A stretch of 64,000 bases of DNA, taken from NCBI GenBank assembly GCA_019055375.1, contig JAHQIW010000863.1:62001-126000 (forward strand). The letters run 5' to 3'. The position numbers were made by a program, and so were the translations under genes. Shown here one piece after another: positions 47,071-58,285 of this stretch; the first letter of the stretch is position 1; every line of letters begins with the position of its first letter. This stretch comes from Parelaphostrongylus tenuis. Taxonomy: Eukaryota; Nematoda; Chromadorea; Rhabditida; Metastrongylidae. The notes below the pieces were generated by a model. That model was not told the origin of the DNA and did no database searches. It worked only from the letters and a program-made list of their open reading frames with translations.

Positions 47071-48527
47071 ATTTGATTCATTACACTGCGAAGGTTCAAA
47101 GCAGATTTTTCGCTGCCAACGCTTATCCAACTTTTCTTTTCGCATTTCTTCCTATGACATAGACAAAATCGTGCTCAACCGCATAATTTTTCACGGCGTA
47201 CTACTTTTAGAAGAGACTAATATAGAAGTGGAAGGAGTTAGTTTTGGAGAACATGTACGTTGGTCCCGTTATTACTCCATCGATCTACACATCGTATCAA
47301 AAAATGATAAATTGTAAGACAATTGACCGTTTTTCTCTACAATCACGTCTATGGAAAAATCTTCAATGCTAATCCACATCAAAAAGTAATACCAAGATGA
47401 AATGGAGTGAACCGCCGTGGGGTGAATCGAACTAAGAACCTACTTCCCGATGGCTGGCATAATTAGTTACTCAACACTCGTCGCCACAGGACGGAGTGCC
47501 GCTAGTGTTATAGGCCTGTCGTTCCCAAGGTTTCAAAAATATTAAGTAAGAACGAGCATTTTTTCTAAAGCATTCGACAAGTGAATGAGTGCCACATTTT
47601 TCCCGTTTACGCCAGCCACGTACTGAAATCGATATGTTTTTCTGAGTTTCACTAAACTAGCGCTTTCGTCCACCTTTATATCTGATGATAAACTGGGTGG
47701 ATAATCTTATTTAGGATTCTCTTTACAGATTGTACTCCAATAAAGAGTATGATTTTGAGAGGCATAATCTGCACAACTTGACCTACCATGTAAATTTTCT
47801 TAACTGACTATCTAACCTCGACATAATTAATCGCTATTTTGTCTTGTTTCAGCTCACAATACATAAATATAAAATCTTTATTGCAATCAATGTCTTTAGC
47901 CGTTGCCTCTTTAGATTTACAGCGAAGTTAATGCATTGAAGTGGTGTTCCACTGCATTAAAGACGATTCTAATCGCCATCGAGGGTCAGCATATCAAGAA
48001 GGAACAAATGTAAAAACTCAACTCATAGCGGCTCAGAACAAGTCGAGGAAGCCGTTTAAATAAGTATAAAGAATATTTTGAGCAACCTTGTGACTTAATG
48101 TGACTTGTTCATGAGCGTGTGATGTGAAATACAGGGACAATGTTAATGAGATTTATATGAGCAAACTGGAAACCTGGGGTCATCATGGAATCCACAGTCA
48201 GCTAAGCGGAAAACTCACATGCTACCCACTGCATCACTGAAGGTCCTTTCTTGGCTTAGACCTCAGACATTTGTTAACCCTACGGTTTAAACTGAAGTCG
48301 CTATTATAATTCTTACTGATACTTTTATTTACATGCAAGATTAATCAGTATCGATTTTGACCACATTTAGCTTTCTTAAGTGCTCATAGGCTCGGTAAAA
48401 CTTGGAGAGTATGCTTGAAATGTTGCTCTATGGTGTTATCGAAAGTAAGCATTGATCACTTGCTATTATATCCCTTGTTTCCCACTTTTGCATCCTAAAA
48501 GTGATTTCAAAATATCAAGTTTCGCGT
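47071..48527. other. Copy B sequence, no gene seen
   Basis: Homologous to 14976-16996 but lacking the 0.6-kb segment with the ATC repeat. Contains the weak tRNA-like fossil at about 47407-47482. Confidence 0.4.
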
Positions 48528-48918
48528 CATCACCTGTATCACCTGTCGTCCCGTTGACCCTCGAGTGGCTCGAGCGGGTACCAGCAACTCTTCCAATTTT
48601 CCCTATCGCGTGCAAAAGTAGCGCAGTGGGTCCTCCTCGCTCTAGGAATTCGCTGAGCATCATATCTTCTTCTAACGCTTTCGTGAAGAAATCTGACCAA
48701 CGGGTCAGTGGTCTTCCTTTAGAGCGCTTGACGTCCCGAGGAATCCAGTCGGTAACGGCTCTCGTCCATCGGTTGTCGTTGAAGCGCATCACGTGTCCGG
48801 CCCACCTTATTTTCAATAACCTGGCGTGTAGAACAGCATCTCTGATTTTCGATCGTTGACGTATGTCGGAACTTCGGATCCTTTCTCTCATTTGCAAAAT
48901 ACGGGATACTCCTAGCAT
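48466..48918 (-). pseudogene. RTE C-terminal domain (broken)
   Basis: Reads RSKIRDAVLHARLLKIRWAG, HVMRFNDNRWTRAVTDWIPR and GRPLTRWSDFF, the conserved tail after the RT in RTE-type LINEs (function unproven, probably nucleic-acid binding). The frame runs past the element's 3' end into copy B sequence. Frame breaks upstream separate it from the RT. Confidence 0.85.
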
Positions 48919-49234
48919 CGACCTTTCGACTGCGCGTTCGATAACCGCACGTGATCTTTCATCCTGCTTACGTAGCGACCAGGTTTCTGCTGCATACGTC
49001 AGGGAAGGGAATTGTCGAGTCGAAAAGGTTGGGCACGAAGTCGGATGTTCTTTGTCCTCTTCACTACATCTTCGATGCTCTTAAACGTTCCACAAGCCGC
49101 TCGTTTCCTCCTGCTTAACTCTGGATCTAGGTCGTTCATCATGTTGATTTCATGACTTAATTAGACGTAAATGGAGAATTCGGAGATTGTCGTTTCGTTG
49201 AGCGTGAATGGGGCATTAGAAACCCATCCGTTCC

Positions 49235-50306
49235 TCATGAACATTGTTTTGTTAGATTCAGTTGAAGACCAATCTTTCCACAGGCGTTATCGAAATCGGT
49301 CAACATTCGTTCCGCTTGGCTGATGTTTGGTGTTATGAGAACGATATTGTCAGCAAATCGAAAATGGTTTAATTGTCGACCGTCAATTTTCACTCCCATT
49401 TCGTCCCATTCTAATGTTCGCATGACGTTTTGTAGGGTGGCAGTGAATAGTTGTGGCGAAATTGTATCGCCTTGTCGAACCCCTCTTCTTACGTCAATGG
49501 TGATATTGTTGTAGAATGGAGATATTCTGGTCGTGAAATCTTTATAAAGCTCACGAAGGATCATTATGTACCGAGTAGGGACGCCCTGGTTATCCAGAGC
49601 CTCTATAACCGCTTCTGTTTCCGCTGAATCAAAGGCTTTCTTCAGATCGATGAAAAAGCGACAGTGTAGTTGTTTGTACTCTCGCGAAACTTTGATGAGT
49701 CTTGTAATCGTGTGGATGTGGTTCATGGTACTAAATCCTTTTCTGAACCCTGCTTGTTCGCATGCCTGTCCTTCGTCCAGTGTTCTAGTCAATCCTGTTT
49801 AAGATGACTCGAGTAAAGAGTTTATATACAACGGACAGCAAGCAGATTGGGCGATAATTGCCTATGTCGTGAAGGTCTCCCTTTTTGAACAACAATACGG
49901 TCTTGCTGGTTTTCCATTGAATAAGGACCTTGCATTCTGACAGGTAGCGAGTGAAGAGCCGAGCCAGGGTGTTGATGAGAACTGGCGGCAGATTCTTCAG
50001 ATGTTCTGGTCTAATCCTGTCTGGACCGGGTGTTGTTCTGTTCTTCACCGACGACATAGCATGTCGGATTTCGGAAGGGAGGACCGGTGGAACGACATAT
50101 TCGTCCTCTCTTAATTGATATGACGGTAAGAGAACATGGCTAGCGAAGAGATCCGAGTGGTATTGGTGGATGAATTTCTCCATAGCCCTTCTCGAAGCTG
50201 TAAGTGTCCCGTCAGGGTATCGGAGTGCAATCATCTTGGTCTTATAGTTGGCGAAGCCTCGCTGGGCTTTGCTAATGCTCTTCCCAGCTTCTGCAGCTTC
50301 TGCCAT
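49235..50306 (-). pseudogene. RTE reverse transcriptase domain (broken)
   Basis: Two frames, 49785-50306 and 49235-49792, together cover the fingers and palm of the reverse transcriptase. The first has KNRTTPGPDRIRPEHLK and the GNYRPICLLSV motif. The second has AGFRKGFSTMNH, FIDLKKAFDS, the GVRQGDTISPQLF motif and FADNIVLI in place of FADDIVLI. A frameshift near 49790 separates them. The second frame ends at a frame break in an A run near 49237. Loss of one catalytic aspartate alone would abolish activity. Confidence 0.9.
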
Positions 50307-50325
50307 AACTGCTGCTCTTTTCTCT

Positions 50326-51567
50326 TTATGGTCTTCTTTTATCGCTTCTCTGCAGCGTTTCGCAAGTTCGGACGTTAAGATTTGGTTGCCTATAGCTTGT
50401 GCGATTCCACGTTGACGTATCAGCTCCAGTGTCTGAGCGTCTCTTCGTGACTTTAGGACTCTCGGCTTTCATAGCGCTAACGCAAAAATATTCAACGAGT
50501 CGATCGTATTCTCCGTCAATGTTGTCGACAACGGTATCTTTCCAAGAGCCGACTAATGATTTGAATACATCCCAGTTTATGGTAGTTCTGGGACTTCGTT
50601 GTTTGAATTTAGCGGCTTTCTCTCCTCTCCTCGGAAATCGGAATGTTGCGCGAAGGAGGCGATGGTCTGATCCCGTGTAGAACTTAGGAACAACAGCGAC
50701 ATCGGTCAGGCAGAATCTTCGATTTACTAAGACGTGATCTATTTCGTTAGGGTACTCTCCATTGGAAGACTCCCACGTCCATCGCTGAGAAAGAGGCTTT
50801 AGGAATTGCGAGTTACCATGGATGGTTAGGGTCGTCATGATAAACTCAGATAGCTTTTCATCCTGTTCATTCCATTCTAGTCCGTGGGTCCCTATGTGAC
50901 GTTCTTCAGACGTTCTTCTAGGTCCAATTTTTGGGTTAAAATCTCCGACAATGATCTTGAAGAATGTATGATCTTCTCTGAAGAATTTTTCGAAGTCCAT
51001 ATAGAACGCTTCGACTACGTCTTCGTCATAGCTTGATGTTGGTGCGTAAGCAACTAAGATGGTCAAAGCCGGCATAGAACCACATCGTTTCAACCGTAAT
51101 CGTCCGATACGGGTTGTTAGTTGTTCGAACGAATCAATGTTTACGGTCAAATTCGATTTGACGAGGACGCCAACGCCTCCGACACCTCTGCGATCTCATG
51201 TGCCAAGGAACAGTTCTTCTCCGGTGTCATAAACAGCGTGAAAATTATGGCGCCTTCTCGTCTCAGCCAGGCCTATAACGTCGTACCTTATTCTTCTTGC
51301 TTGAATCAATAGATCTTCTAGAGCGGATTTGTGAGCAAGGGTTCTTGCGTTGTAGGTACAGATCGTTATTTTAGGCCGTTTCGATCTTGGCAGCCTGGTT
51401 CGGCCCTGAGATTTTAGCAGCCTCTCCGTACTCGTCCTACCTGGTGCTGCCGTACCAGGGGCTCTTTCGGGGTCAAGGGAATGAGGCCCATATTTGTTGC
51501 TGTTTTTGGCATTTCGATACCCAACGCATAGCTTGCCAAGCTCTAAACGTGGGGGCTGGGTACTCAC
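50326..51567 (-). pseudogene. RTE endonuclease domain (broken)
   Basis: 51199-51567 carries the basic N-terminus and the first APE motifs (KITICTYNARTL, VIGLAETRR). After TGA at 51196-51198 the same frame continues through GVGGVGVLVKSNLTVNIDSF to [19 protein letters not shown] and SDHRLLRATF. It then shifts frame after KVTKRR near 50445. The catalytic Asp/Asn and His motif positions are intact; only expression is blocked. Confidence 0.9.
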
Positions 51568-51845
51568 GAGTAGCTTGCCAATCTCTCTCGGAGGAGCGGG
51601 AGGAGCTTATTTGTTGAAGGCGACTCCTAACCGCCTCCTATGTACTTCCCAGCCGCTCGATTGCAGGCTTTTGGCCGACTTGACTCGTAGAAATAGAGTT
51701 TTTGTCAAGTCGGCGCTGCAGAAGCAGGGAGCTCGTCCCCTGAATCCATTTGCGTCTCTGGGAAGCACACGGTCGCTTTTGGTTCTCGTTTTATTCCCTT
51801 ATCCACCACCTGGAGGACGCGCCACGTGCCCTCGCGACTAACCGG

Positions 51846-54337
51846 GTTTCTTTCGTTACAAATTTCACATGATTGCACACACAAGCGACTACAACCCAAA
51901 TGAAACCTACAAGAGGTTTTCCCGACATCAAAGTCACCTTAAAAGCACCTGCATGACTAAGCGTAGAAGATGCACTGAAAGGAGCTACTTTCGGAATAAG
52001 TATCAGTTAGTAACACGCGGAATGGGGCGGGGGAAGGGGGGAGGAGGCGCTACTGTGCTGGTAGATGATGCGGACCTTGTTCAAGGAAAAAATCTATATA
52101 CATATACATATATATCGTACATATGCATGCATATATGTACGCATACATACGCATATATAGGCATAAATATGCACATATATAATATATACATACACATATA
52201 CAGATAGATGAATAGGCATATTTCATACCTTTTCGTTTTGAGTATTTCTTGAACCCACGCTCAAAATTTATTTTAAACGAAACAAATAAAGAAATGACCT
52301 TTTTTGCTGGTCAAAAATGTTTATAAAAGCGTTGCGACAAGGTATACACACTTAGGTTTTCTTCTGGTAGCGATATTCGTTTGTCGCACGTCTTCACGTG
52401 GTTGTAGGCATACTATTCGCCAAGGCAATCATAAACCTGAACAACTGTTGTCTTTAGAATATGATTTTGTGAATTCTGTACTAGCCCTCTTGCTACTAAC
52501 AAGCCCAATTGTTTTTAGCTCTTTCCGCTCACTCGGAGACAAAGAATATTTGACCACATTCGCTGTACTAGAATTTTTCATAGGATTTTCACTAATCATT
52601 CAAAGCATAAATCTCTGGCTGCAGCGCTACATAGCGGCTTCCAAAAAGACCCGTTTACTGCAGTGTGCCATACAAAATAAAGTTATGTTTCGCATCCGTG
52701 GAGTACCTTCATTTTTATCACGCGTATAATTTTCTGGAAGCAGGAAAAAGCATATGAAGGTGTGGAGGAAATCTCGCAGTATCTGTGTCAAATGTCTAAT
52801 CCGGTGTTTCCTCTTAAAAAATAATATATTTCGATCGCTTTACCTCCCAATCCGTAGATTAGCTGGTGAACGAGCTCGCCTAAATTTGTTCCACCCACAC
52901 CGCTATTTAAGGAGCTTTTCCAAAAAAAAAAAACACATTTTCTTGAGTTCTTCAAGACTTTTGATATCAAAAGAGTACTAGCAGCCAGGGAAGACGTTTT
53001 GTCTAGAAAAATATAGGCGAGATAAAAACAAAACGTGTGATGCATGTGAAAGGTAATTTTTTCTGGATGTTACAGCGCTACAAAAAGACTTTTTCAAAAG
53101 CGGCCACTTAGAGCGCTAAATGGAGATTTGAGCTTTCGAATGACTGCAAGTACTCCTATTAATTTTGGTCCTTGTTCACCGAATAAGGGTCAAATGTCAA
53201 TTTGTCCGTGGATAGCCGAGAAGAACCTGTTTTTTTTAGTTACTAGAACGCGTAGCTTGTTTGATACATATCTAAATCTGGAGCATCACGTCAAGTTCTT
53301 TCGTTAACATGTTCGTCCCTTAGGTACATGGTGAGGTATCCCCACTTCCTCCGAAGTTAGCTCTCTGTGCTAAAAATTGTACGCATCACACGCGATATCA
53401 AAGATATTGAAATTAATTGCCTGATATCTTCGCAAGCAATTTTGATGGTATATGGTTTGCTGAATGCTCGTTTTCTTCTTTTTAACCGCGTGGATCCGTT
53501 CTAATATCCGTAGTTCGTGATTTAAACTTGGATAATCAGGCCTTTATATACAATACTGTGACATCACGATGTAATGAATGTACCTACAAATTAGATAAAC
53601 CATAAGCGATTAGTAATTAGAGGTACTAGAGATGAACAATCACATGAGCGATAAGAAAGATATCCGAATTGTTCCTGTGAAACATAATAGGCAGCAGGCT
53701 CCGCAGCTACACACGTGAAGTACGGTAGACAAAACATGACCTTGGGGGCATGAATGTACCTACAAGTTATATAAACAGCTAGCACTTTGTAGTTGAAAGT
53801 ATTAGAGATGGACATTTACATGAACGAAGAGAAAGATGTTTCTGAATTGTATTCGTGAAGCAGAGTAGGAAGCAGCTTCTTTAATTACATACGTGATGTA
53901 CGTTGGGGAAAAGATAGCTTTTGAAGCATGAGCTCAACTCTGTGTACAGTTGGTGGTACGACCCGACGCGCGTGTACAGGATAGAAACCATATTGGATAC
54001 CAGAGGAAGTAGTCAGAGTACATAAGAGTTCAAAATCACTGTGTCGGGTAGAGGACTTTGTAGAGTGACCTACTGACAGAGCTTAGCAATGTCTGCGTAG
54101 GCGACCGCCTCGCCGACGAGCCTGAACAGCGAATGCCTGTTACTTGTTTTGTGAGCACGGATCACTGAGCATCGCTATTTCGTTGACTTTGGGTGGTCTT
54201 AGCAGTGTTTCGGGAATGCCACGGATGCAGGTCGATAAACTTGTCCAGGACGTCGCCTTTCAGTTTCTTCAGGCAATATCCTCGATATAAGCCAATACGT
54301 TTTTACTGAATAAGAAGGTTATTACAAATATTCAATA
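51846..54337. other. Copy B sequence, no confident gene
   Basis: Homologous to 18005-20608. It includes the G-rich tract at 52023-52050 and the microsatellite at 52095-52205. The open frame at 52304-52729 (141 residues, with hydrophobic SVLALLLLTSPIVF and LEFFIGFSLIIQSINLWLQ) is not maintained in copy A, so I give it little weight. Confidence 0.4.
52095..52205. repeat. TA/CA-rich microsatellite
   Basis: Counterpart of 18258-18352, slightly longer. Confidence 0.9.
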
Positions 54338-54349
54338 GTTATAATGAAT

Positions 54350-54649
54350 GAGAGCGCATGTGGAGCAGTGGTTAGAGATGCCCTGCGTCGCACGCGAGGT
54401 CACTGGTTCGATATAGCGCTCATGGCTCACCAAGCCATCCATCCCTCCGGGGTCGGTAAATTGGTACCAGACAGGTCTCAGGCTTGTCTGGGAGGATAAG
54501 TAGCACTGACTCGGTTCAGCGGGAGGCTACCGCAAGTCATTGTAAAGGCCAGATGTGCATTCAGTCATCTCAAACGAAGTTAAAAATTGAAGTCGAATGC
54601 ATGGCGCATCCCTCAGGGATTGATCAACGCCGAGAGCTTCATCCTTTTA
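54350..54649 (+). mobile_element. tRNA-derived SINE with target-site duplication
   Basis: Complete head (A-box GCAGTGGTTAGAGATGC, B-box GGTTCGATATAG) and body ending GCCGAGAGCTTCATCC. It is flanked by TTATAATGAAT (54339-54349) and TTATAATAAAT (54650-54660), 10 of 11 matching. Copy A has one uninterrupted TTATAATAAATATT at the same place (about 20611). This is a filled/empty-site pair, showing that the family moved after the duplication by target-primed insertion. Confidence 0.85.
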
Positions 54650-54660
54650 TTATAATAAAT

Positions 54661-55929
54661 ATTGGTTTTTTATTTATGATATAGTCGACTCAAGTAGTAT
54701 GTTGGCTCTGCATAAGCATACCACTGAAATGAATACAGATGGAGAGAAAAACAACAGTTGTTTAGAGAATACGAATGCATAGAAAAACTGCAAAGGACGT
54801 TGGAGGCGACTGTGAAACTCACAAATTACTAGTGAGAGCTTCTAGAGAGGAGATATACGCACGGGTTTTTCAAAACTTTTTTCCGTAATACTTTGAAATT
54901 TCAAAGAAATTTTAAGTAATTATACATATATACGTGTGAATACGTTTATAGGTACATACAAACAAATATATATACACGTATATTCATATGCACGTATATA
55001 TATGTATGCGTGTATCTCCACAAATACACGTGCATATACACATATATATTGAGTTGTAACATTATTTCTTTCGCATTTCAACGCGTTTATCGGCTTCGTT
55101 CTTATTCGTTGGAAGAAATCATCCAATAAACAATATGATCATTATCATGAACACTGATATGCGATCATTTGCTTGGCAAAGATGGTTGACTTCCTCCCGG
55201 TAAAAACGAGGCTCGCGATCATTGAAGTCAGCAAAGCGAATTTTGACCTGGTTGTTGTCTTTAGATTTTTCTCTCTCAGATGCTGCTTCAGGGTACGGAG
55301 AACATAATATCGCGATGGAACAACTATATATTATGCAGTTATACGGTAGATACGGCATTGCGGTCCAGCACTGTTTGGCGAAAATGTGGTGAGTCGGCTT
55401 CGCAATGTGAGGTCGAGCGCAATCGTGGAGAAGAGCGACACTTCTTTTCGGACCCTTCTCTCACAGTGTTGCAGCTAACTTACGGAATTGTTTCCCATAA
55501 ACGTCAGAAGTAATTGTCTGTTTGCTGTCGAGCAATTCACAAAACAGCATGCTCTTCAGTTCTAGAAAATCAAGTGCACAATTTGCAAATGATAGCACTA
55601 GGGGTTTGGTGGAACTGGCATATCTTCACTGCTAGAGAGCCAGTAAGCTGTGCGGGCTTTATTCTCCTAGTAGACCTAGGACTCTTTTCTAGTAGTGATT
55701 CACTTGGAAAAGTCCTGCCTGCACGGTCACAACGGAAGACTCTCACAGATGGTCACCCGTACTGCGCGTTTATGGTCGCCAATAAGTCAGCGCATTTCAT
55801 CTTGAGGTGAGCTATGATTAGAACATTATTCTACATAACACACAGCCTTTTGTCATTAACTCGATTCAAAATAGAAACTGAATAAAACAATGTGTGAACG
55901 ATATGTATATATATATATATATGTATATA
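54661..55929. other. Copy B sequence, no gene seen
   Basis: Homologous to 20620-21870, with the microsatellite at 54915-55050 and a pure TA run at about 55903-55930. The minus-strand exon found in copy A at 21859-22147 is deleted here (junction at about 55877). Confidence 0.5.
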
Positions 55930-56590
55930 TATATAGATCATTTCATTATTATTTGAGCCAACTTGTCATGTGGTCTGGTAAGGGCTCTTGTACAGCCCGA
56001 TACGCGCGTTTCGTCCTTACAGACTCGTCAGCCGGGCAGAACCCGTCGTCTTCCGATCTTTCCATAGTCAGTTCTCTCGAGCCTTACACTCATTATAGAG
56101 AGTCATCGAAGACGTACGTTTTACACTCTATGTCAAGTGAAATTTTCACTTAGCACAGGATGTTGCGCACTCGATTGCTCTTTGGCTGATACTTTTATCA
56201 CAATTATACCTTTATTTCAACTGCTTTGTTTAGATCACGCTCAAGTTCTCAATAGATCCTTCCATTATTATTCGAGCCAACTTGTCATGTGGTCTGGTAA
56301 GGGCTCTTGTACAGCCCGATACACGTGTGCTAGGTGAAAATTTCACTTGACATAGAGTGTAGAACGCACGTCTTCGATGACTCTCTTGAATGGTGTAAGG
56401 CTCCCAAGAAAACTGACTATGAAAAGATCGAAATGCGACGGGTTCTGCCCGGCTGACGAGTCTGTAAGGACGAAACACGTGTAGCGGGCTGTACAAGAGC
56501 TCTTACCAGACTACATGACAAGTTGGCTCAAATAATAATGAAAGGATCTATTGAAATTTGAGCGTGGTCTAAAAAAACACTCGAAATAAA
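55930..56590. mobile_element. Large hairpin MITE, copy B only
   Basis: 55930-56155 and 56330-56560 are near-perfect reverse complements. For example GAGCCAACTTGTCATGTGG on the left corresponds to GACAAGTTGGCTC on the right, and GTCAAGTGAAATTTTCACTT sits near the centre. Between the arms lies a further copy of the terminal segment in direct orientation (56252-56330). The right end carries TTGAGCGTGGTCTAAAAAAAC, the family's terminal motif. Copy A lacks the element. Confidence 0.8.
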
Positions 56591-56760
56591 GATATATAAA
56601 TATATATACATATTTATGTGCACATATATGTGCATGTACAGATGTACATACATATATGTGTGCATATACATGCACATTTGTGTGCTTATGTATTGACATA
56701 TCTGCAAATATATATATGTACATGTACGAACGCGTATATGCATATACTTATATATCTACA
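56590..56760. repeat. TA/CA-rich microsatellite
   Basis: Counterpart of 22175-22335. Confidence 0.9.
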
Positions 56761-57532
56761 TGTGCATAGCTAACTGGAAGGAAGCATCTGCAGTACAGGA
56801 AGCGCTTTTTATAACGATTGTTACTAGCCGCTGCCGATATGTGACCGAATAGAAGTAAAGCGTTAACTTGTTCACATTTGTATGGAGATTTTTCTGATAG
56901 GGCTTATTGAAATTTTTTGTAATGCACTTAAAGTGCATTGAAATTCGTCTTGTCGTGTGGTCACAATATGCTCTTTTATAATCAGCTACTATTTTTGAAG
57001 AATACTTGTGTATCTTGCAGAAAGCTAGAAGACTTTAAGATCTTGAGAAAGAAGCGCAATAAATCCTCATTTAACCACAGTTACATTGGGACTTTACCGG
57101 AGAATATCCATAAATAAAAGTAGAGCATAACATTGAGATTTTTGAAATGGAGTACCTATGGGCCTACAAGAATCAATTAACAACTTGAACGTTAACTACT
57201 GCCGTAAAGGATGCATAAGGCTGAACAATATCATAGAGATTTCGGCGAGAGATTTCTGAGATCGAAACCACATCATATTCCAAGTTTTGCTCATACCAAA
57301 TCATTTGTATGGTTGTGATTTTATTATCTTACAGTCCTTCAGAGAACAGTGCTGCTTTTCCTCCATTGACCACACTTGAATCGCAATCTTTGTTTCTTTC
57401 CTATCTCTTCGTTACAATTATTTATGACGTGATATTATCACACATATGTTAATAACGGCCTTCATTGTTATCAACAAGTATTTAAACGATGAAATGTAGA
57501 TAGTAAATGATTTTTTGTTCACATTCTCTCAT

Positions 57533-58030
57533 TAGTGTGCTTGGTTTCGATTTTCTGAAGTTGGTTGGATTCTTGGGGTTCTCCATCGTTTTGCTATCAA
57601 AACACTAAATGTGTTGGGTTTAGGTAAGTATCTACCTCTTGTATCTATTGTTTAATTTAGTATACAGAAGTTGTTTGAATTCTTACATTCTTGCTGGAGA
57701 TTATGGCGATGCTCTCCTAAGAGTGTCTGATTTTCCAAAAGCACACATATTCGGATGTGTTATATAAGAAAGCAACGCTTAGTCATAGCACTGGAGATGG
57801 CTCTGAAGCAAATAACACTCCAAACGTACTAAAATTGCAATCTTTGAAAAGAAACATTCTAAGATATATTTCCACTTCATCAGTATACGATATATTTTAT
57901 AGGGAATTGAATGAAGAAAAATTAGGTACCAATTAAACGCGGGGCCAGTTCACCGCTCTCTTACCCAAGGAAACGCGCCCGTATATCTGATCACCTTACG
58001 CCACTTCATGACCAACTTGCTAATGATTGT
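57533..58030 (+). pseudogene. Frameshifted copy of the two-exon gene (copy B)
   Basis: Splice sites matching 23203-23708 remain (acceptor CTCATTAG, donor GTAAGT at 57624, second exon from about 57903). In the first exon TTCTGAAGTTGG replaces TTCTCAAAGTTGG, a one-base loss that shifts the frame into a stop. In the second, an A-run change gives AAATTAGG with an in-frame TAG. The basic RKR-rich segment is still recognisable out of frame. This copy has lost coding capacity. Confidence 0.5.
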
Positions 58031-58082
58031 ATTTGCATGTCATCACTTTTTCGAAGTGTCTATGTATGCCTCCGTGGAGTAG

Positions 58083-58285
58083 AAACAGCTCAGCTCTTGG
58101 GCTTGATCATCCTCTGAGAGATGCGCCATACACGCGACTTCATCATAGTCGAAGGTGACCGTAGCGAACTCTGGCCCTGAAAATGACTCGCGCTGGCTTA
58201 CCGATGTATCAGATCTGTACTGCTGCAATTACAGATAATTCTGGTACCAAATCGCAGACCACGGAGAGGTGAAGGGATTGAGTCG
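58083..58285 (-). mobile_element. Old SINE copy (counterpart of 23760)
   Basis: Same reverse-oriented SINE body as in copy A; inherited by duplication. Confidence 0.6.

Larger units (their letters stand above)
48528..51845 (-). mobile_element. Near full-length, inactivated RTE-type non-LTR retrotransposon
   Basis: About 3.3 kb, the usual RTE-1 length. Domains in order on the minus strand: APE endonuclease ([46 protein letters not shown]), linker (LIRQRGIAQAIGNQ), reverse transcriptase (TPGPDRIRPEHLKNLPP, NYRPICLLSVVYKLF, FIDLKKAFDS, GVRQGDTISPQLF) and an RTE C-terminal domain (MRFNDNRWTRAVTDWIPRD) ending near GTTGDTGD. Defects: an in-frame TGA in the endonuclease (51196-51198), frame breaks near 50445, 49790 and 49237, a stop in the C-terminal part, and the RT catalytic FADD changed to FADN (about 49343-49357). 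The 3' end repeats GGTGATACA. Copy A lacks the element; about 1 kb of A sequence with the p66-like exon is missing at this site. It could have supplied machinery to SINEs in the past but is dead now. Confidence 0.9.

Noticed and set aside
49323..51841. Plus-strand frames inside the RTE element
   Set aside because: They are antisense shadows of the endonuclease and reverse transcriptase on the minus strand.
52304..52729. 141-residue hydrophobic protein in copy B
   Set aside because: The frame is not maintained in copy A, and only part of it follows shared sequence.
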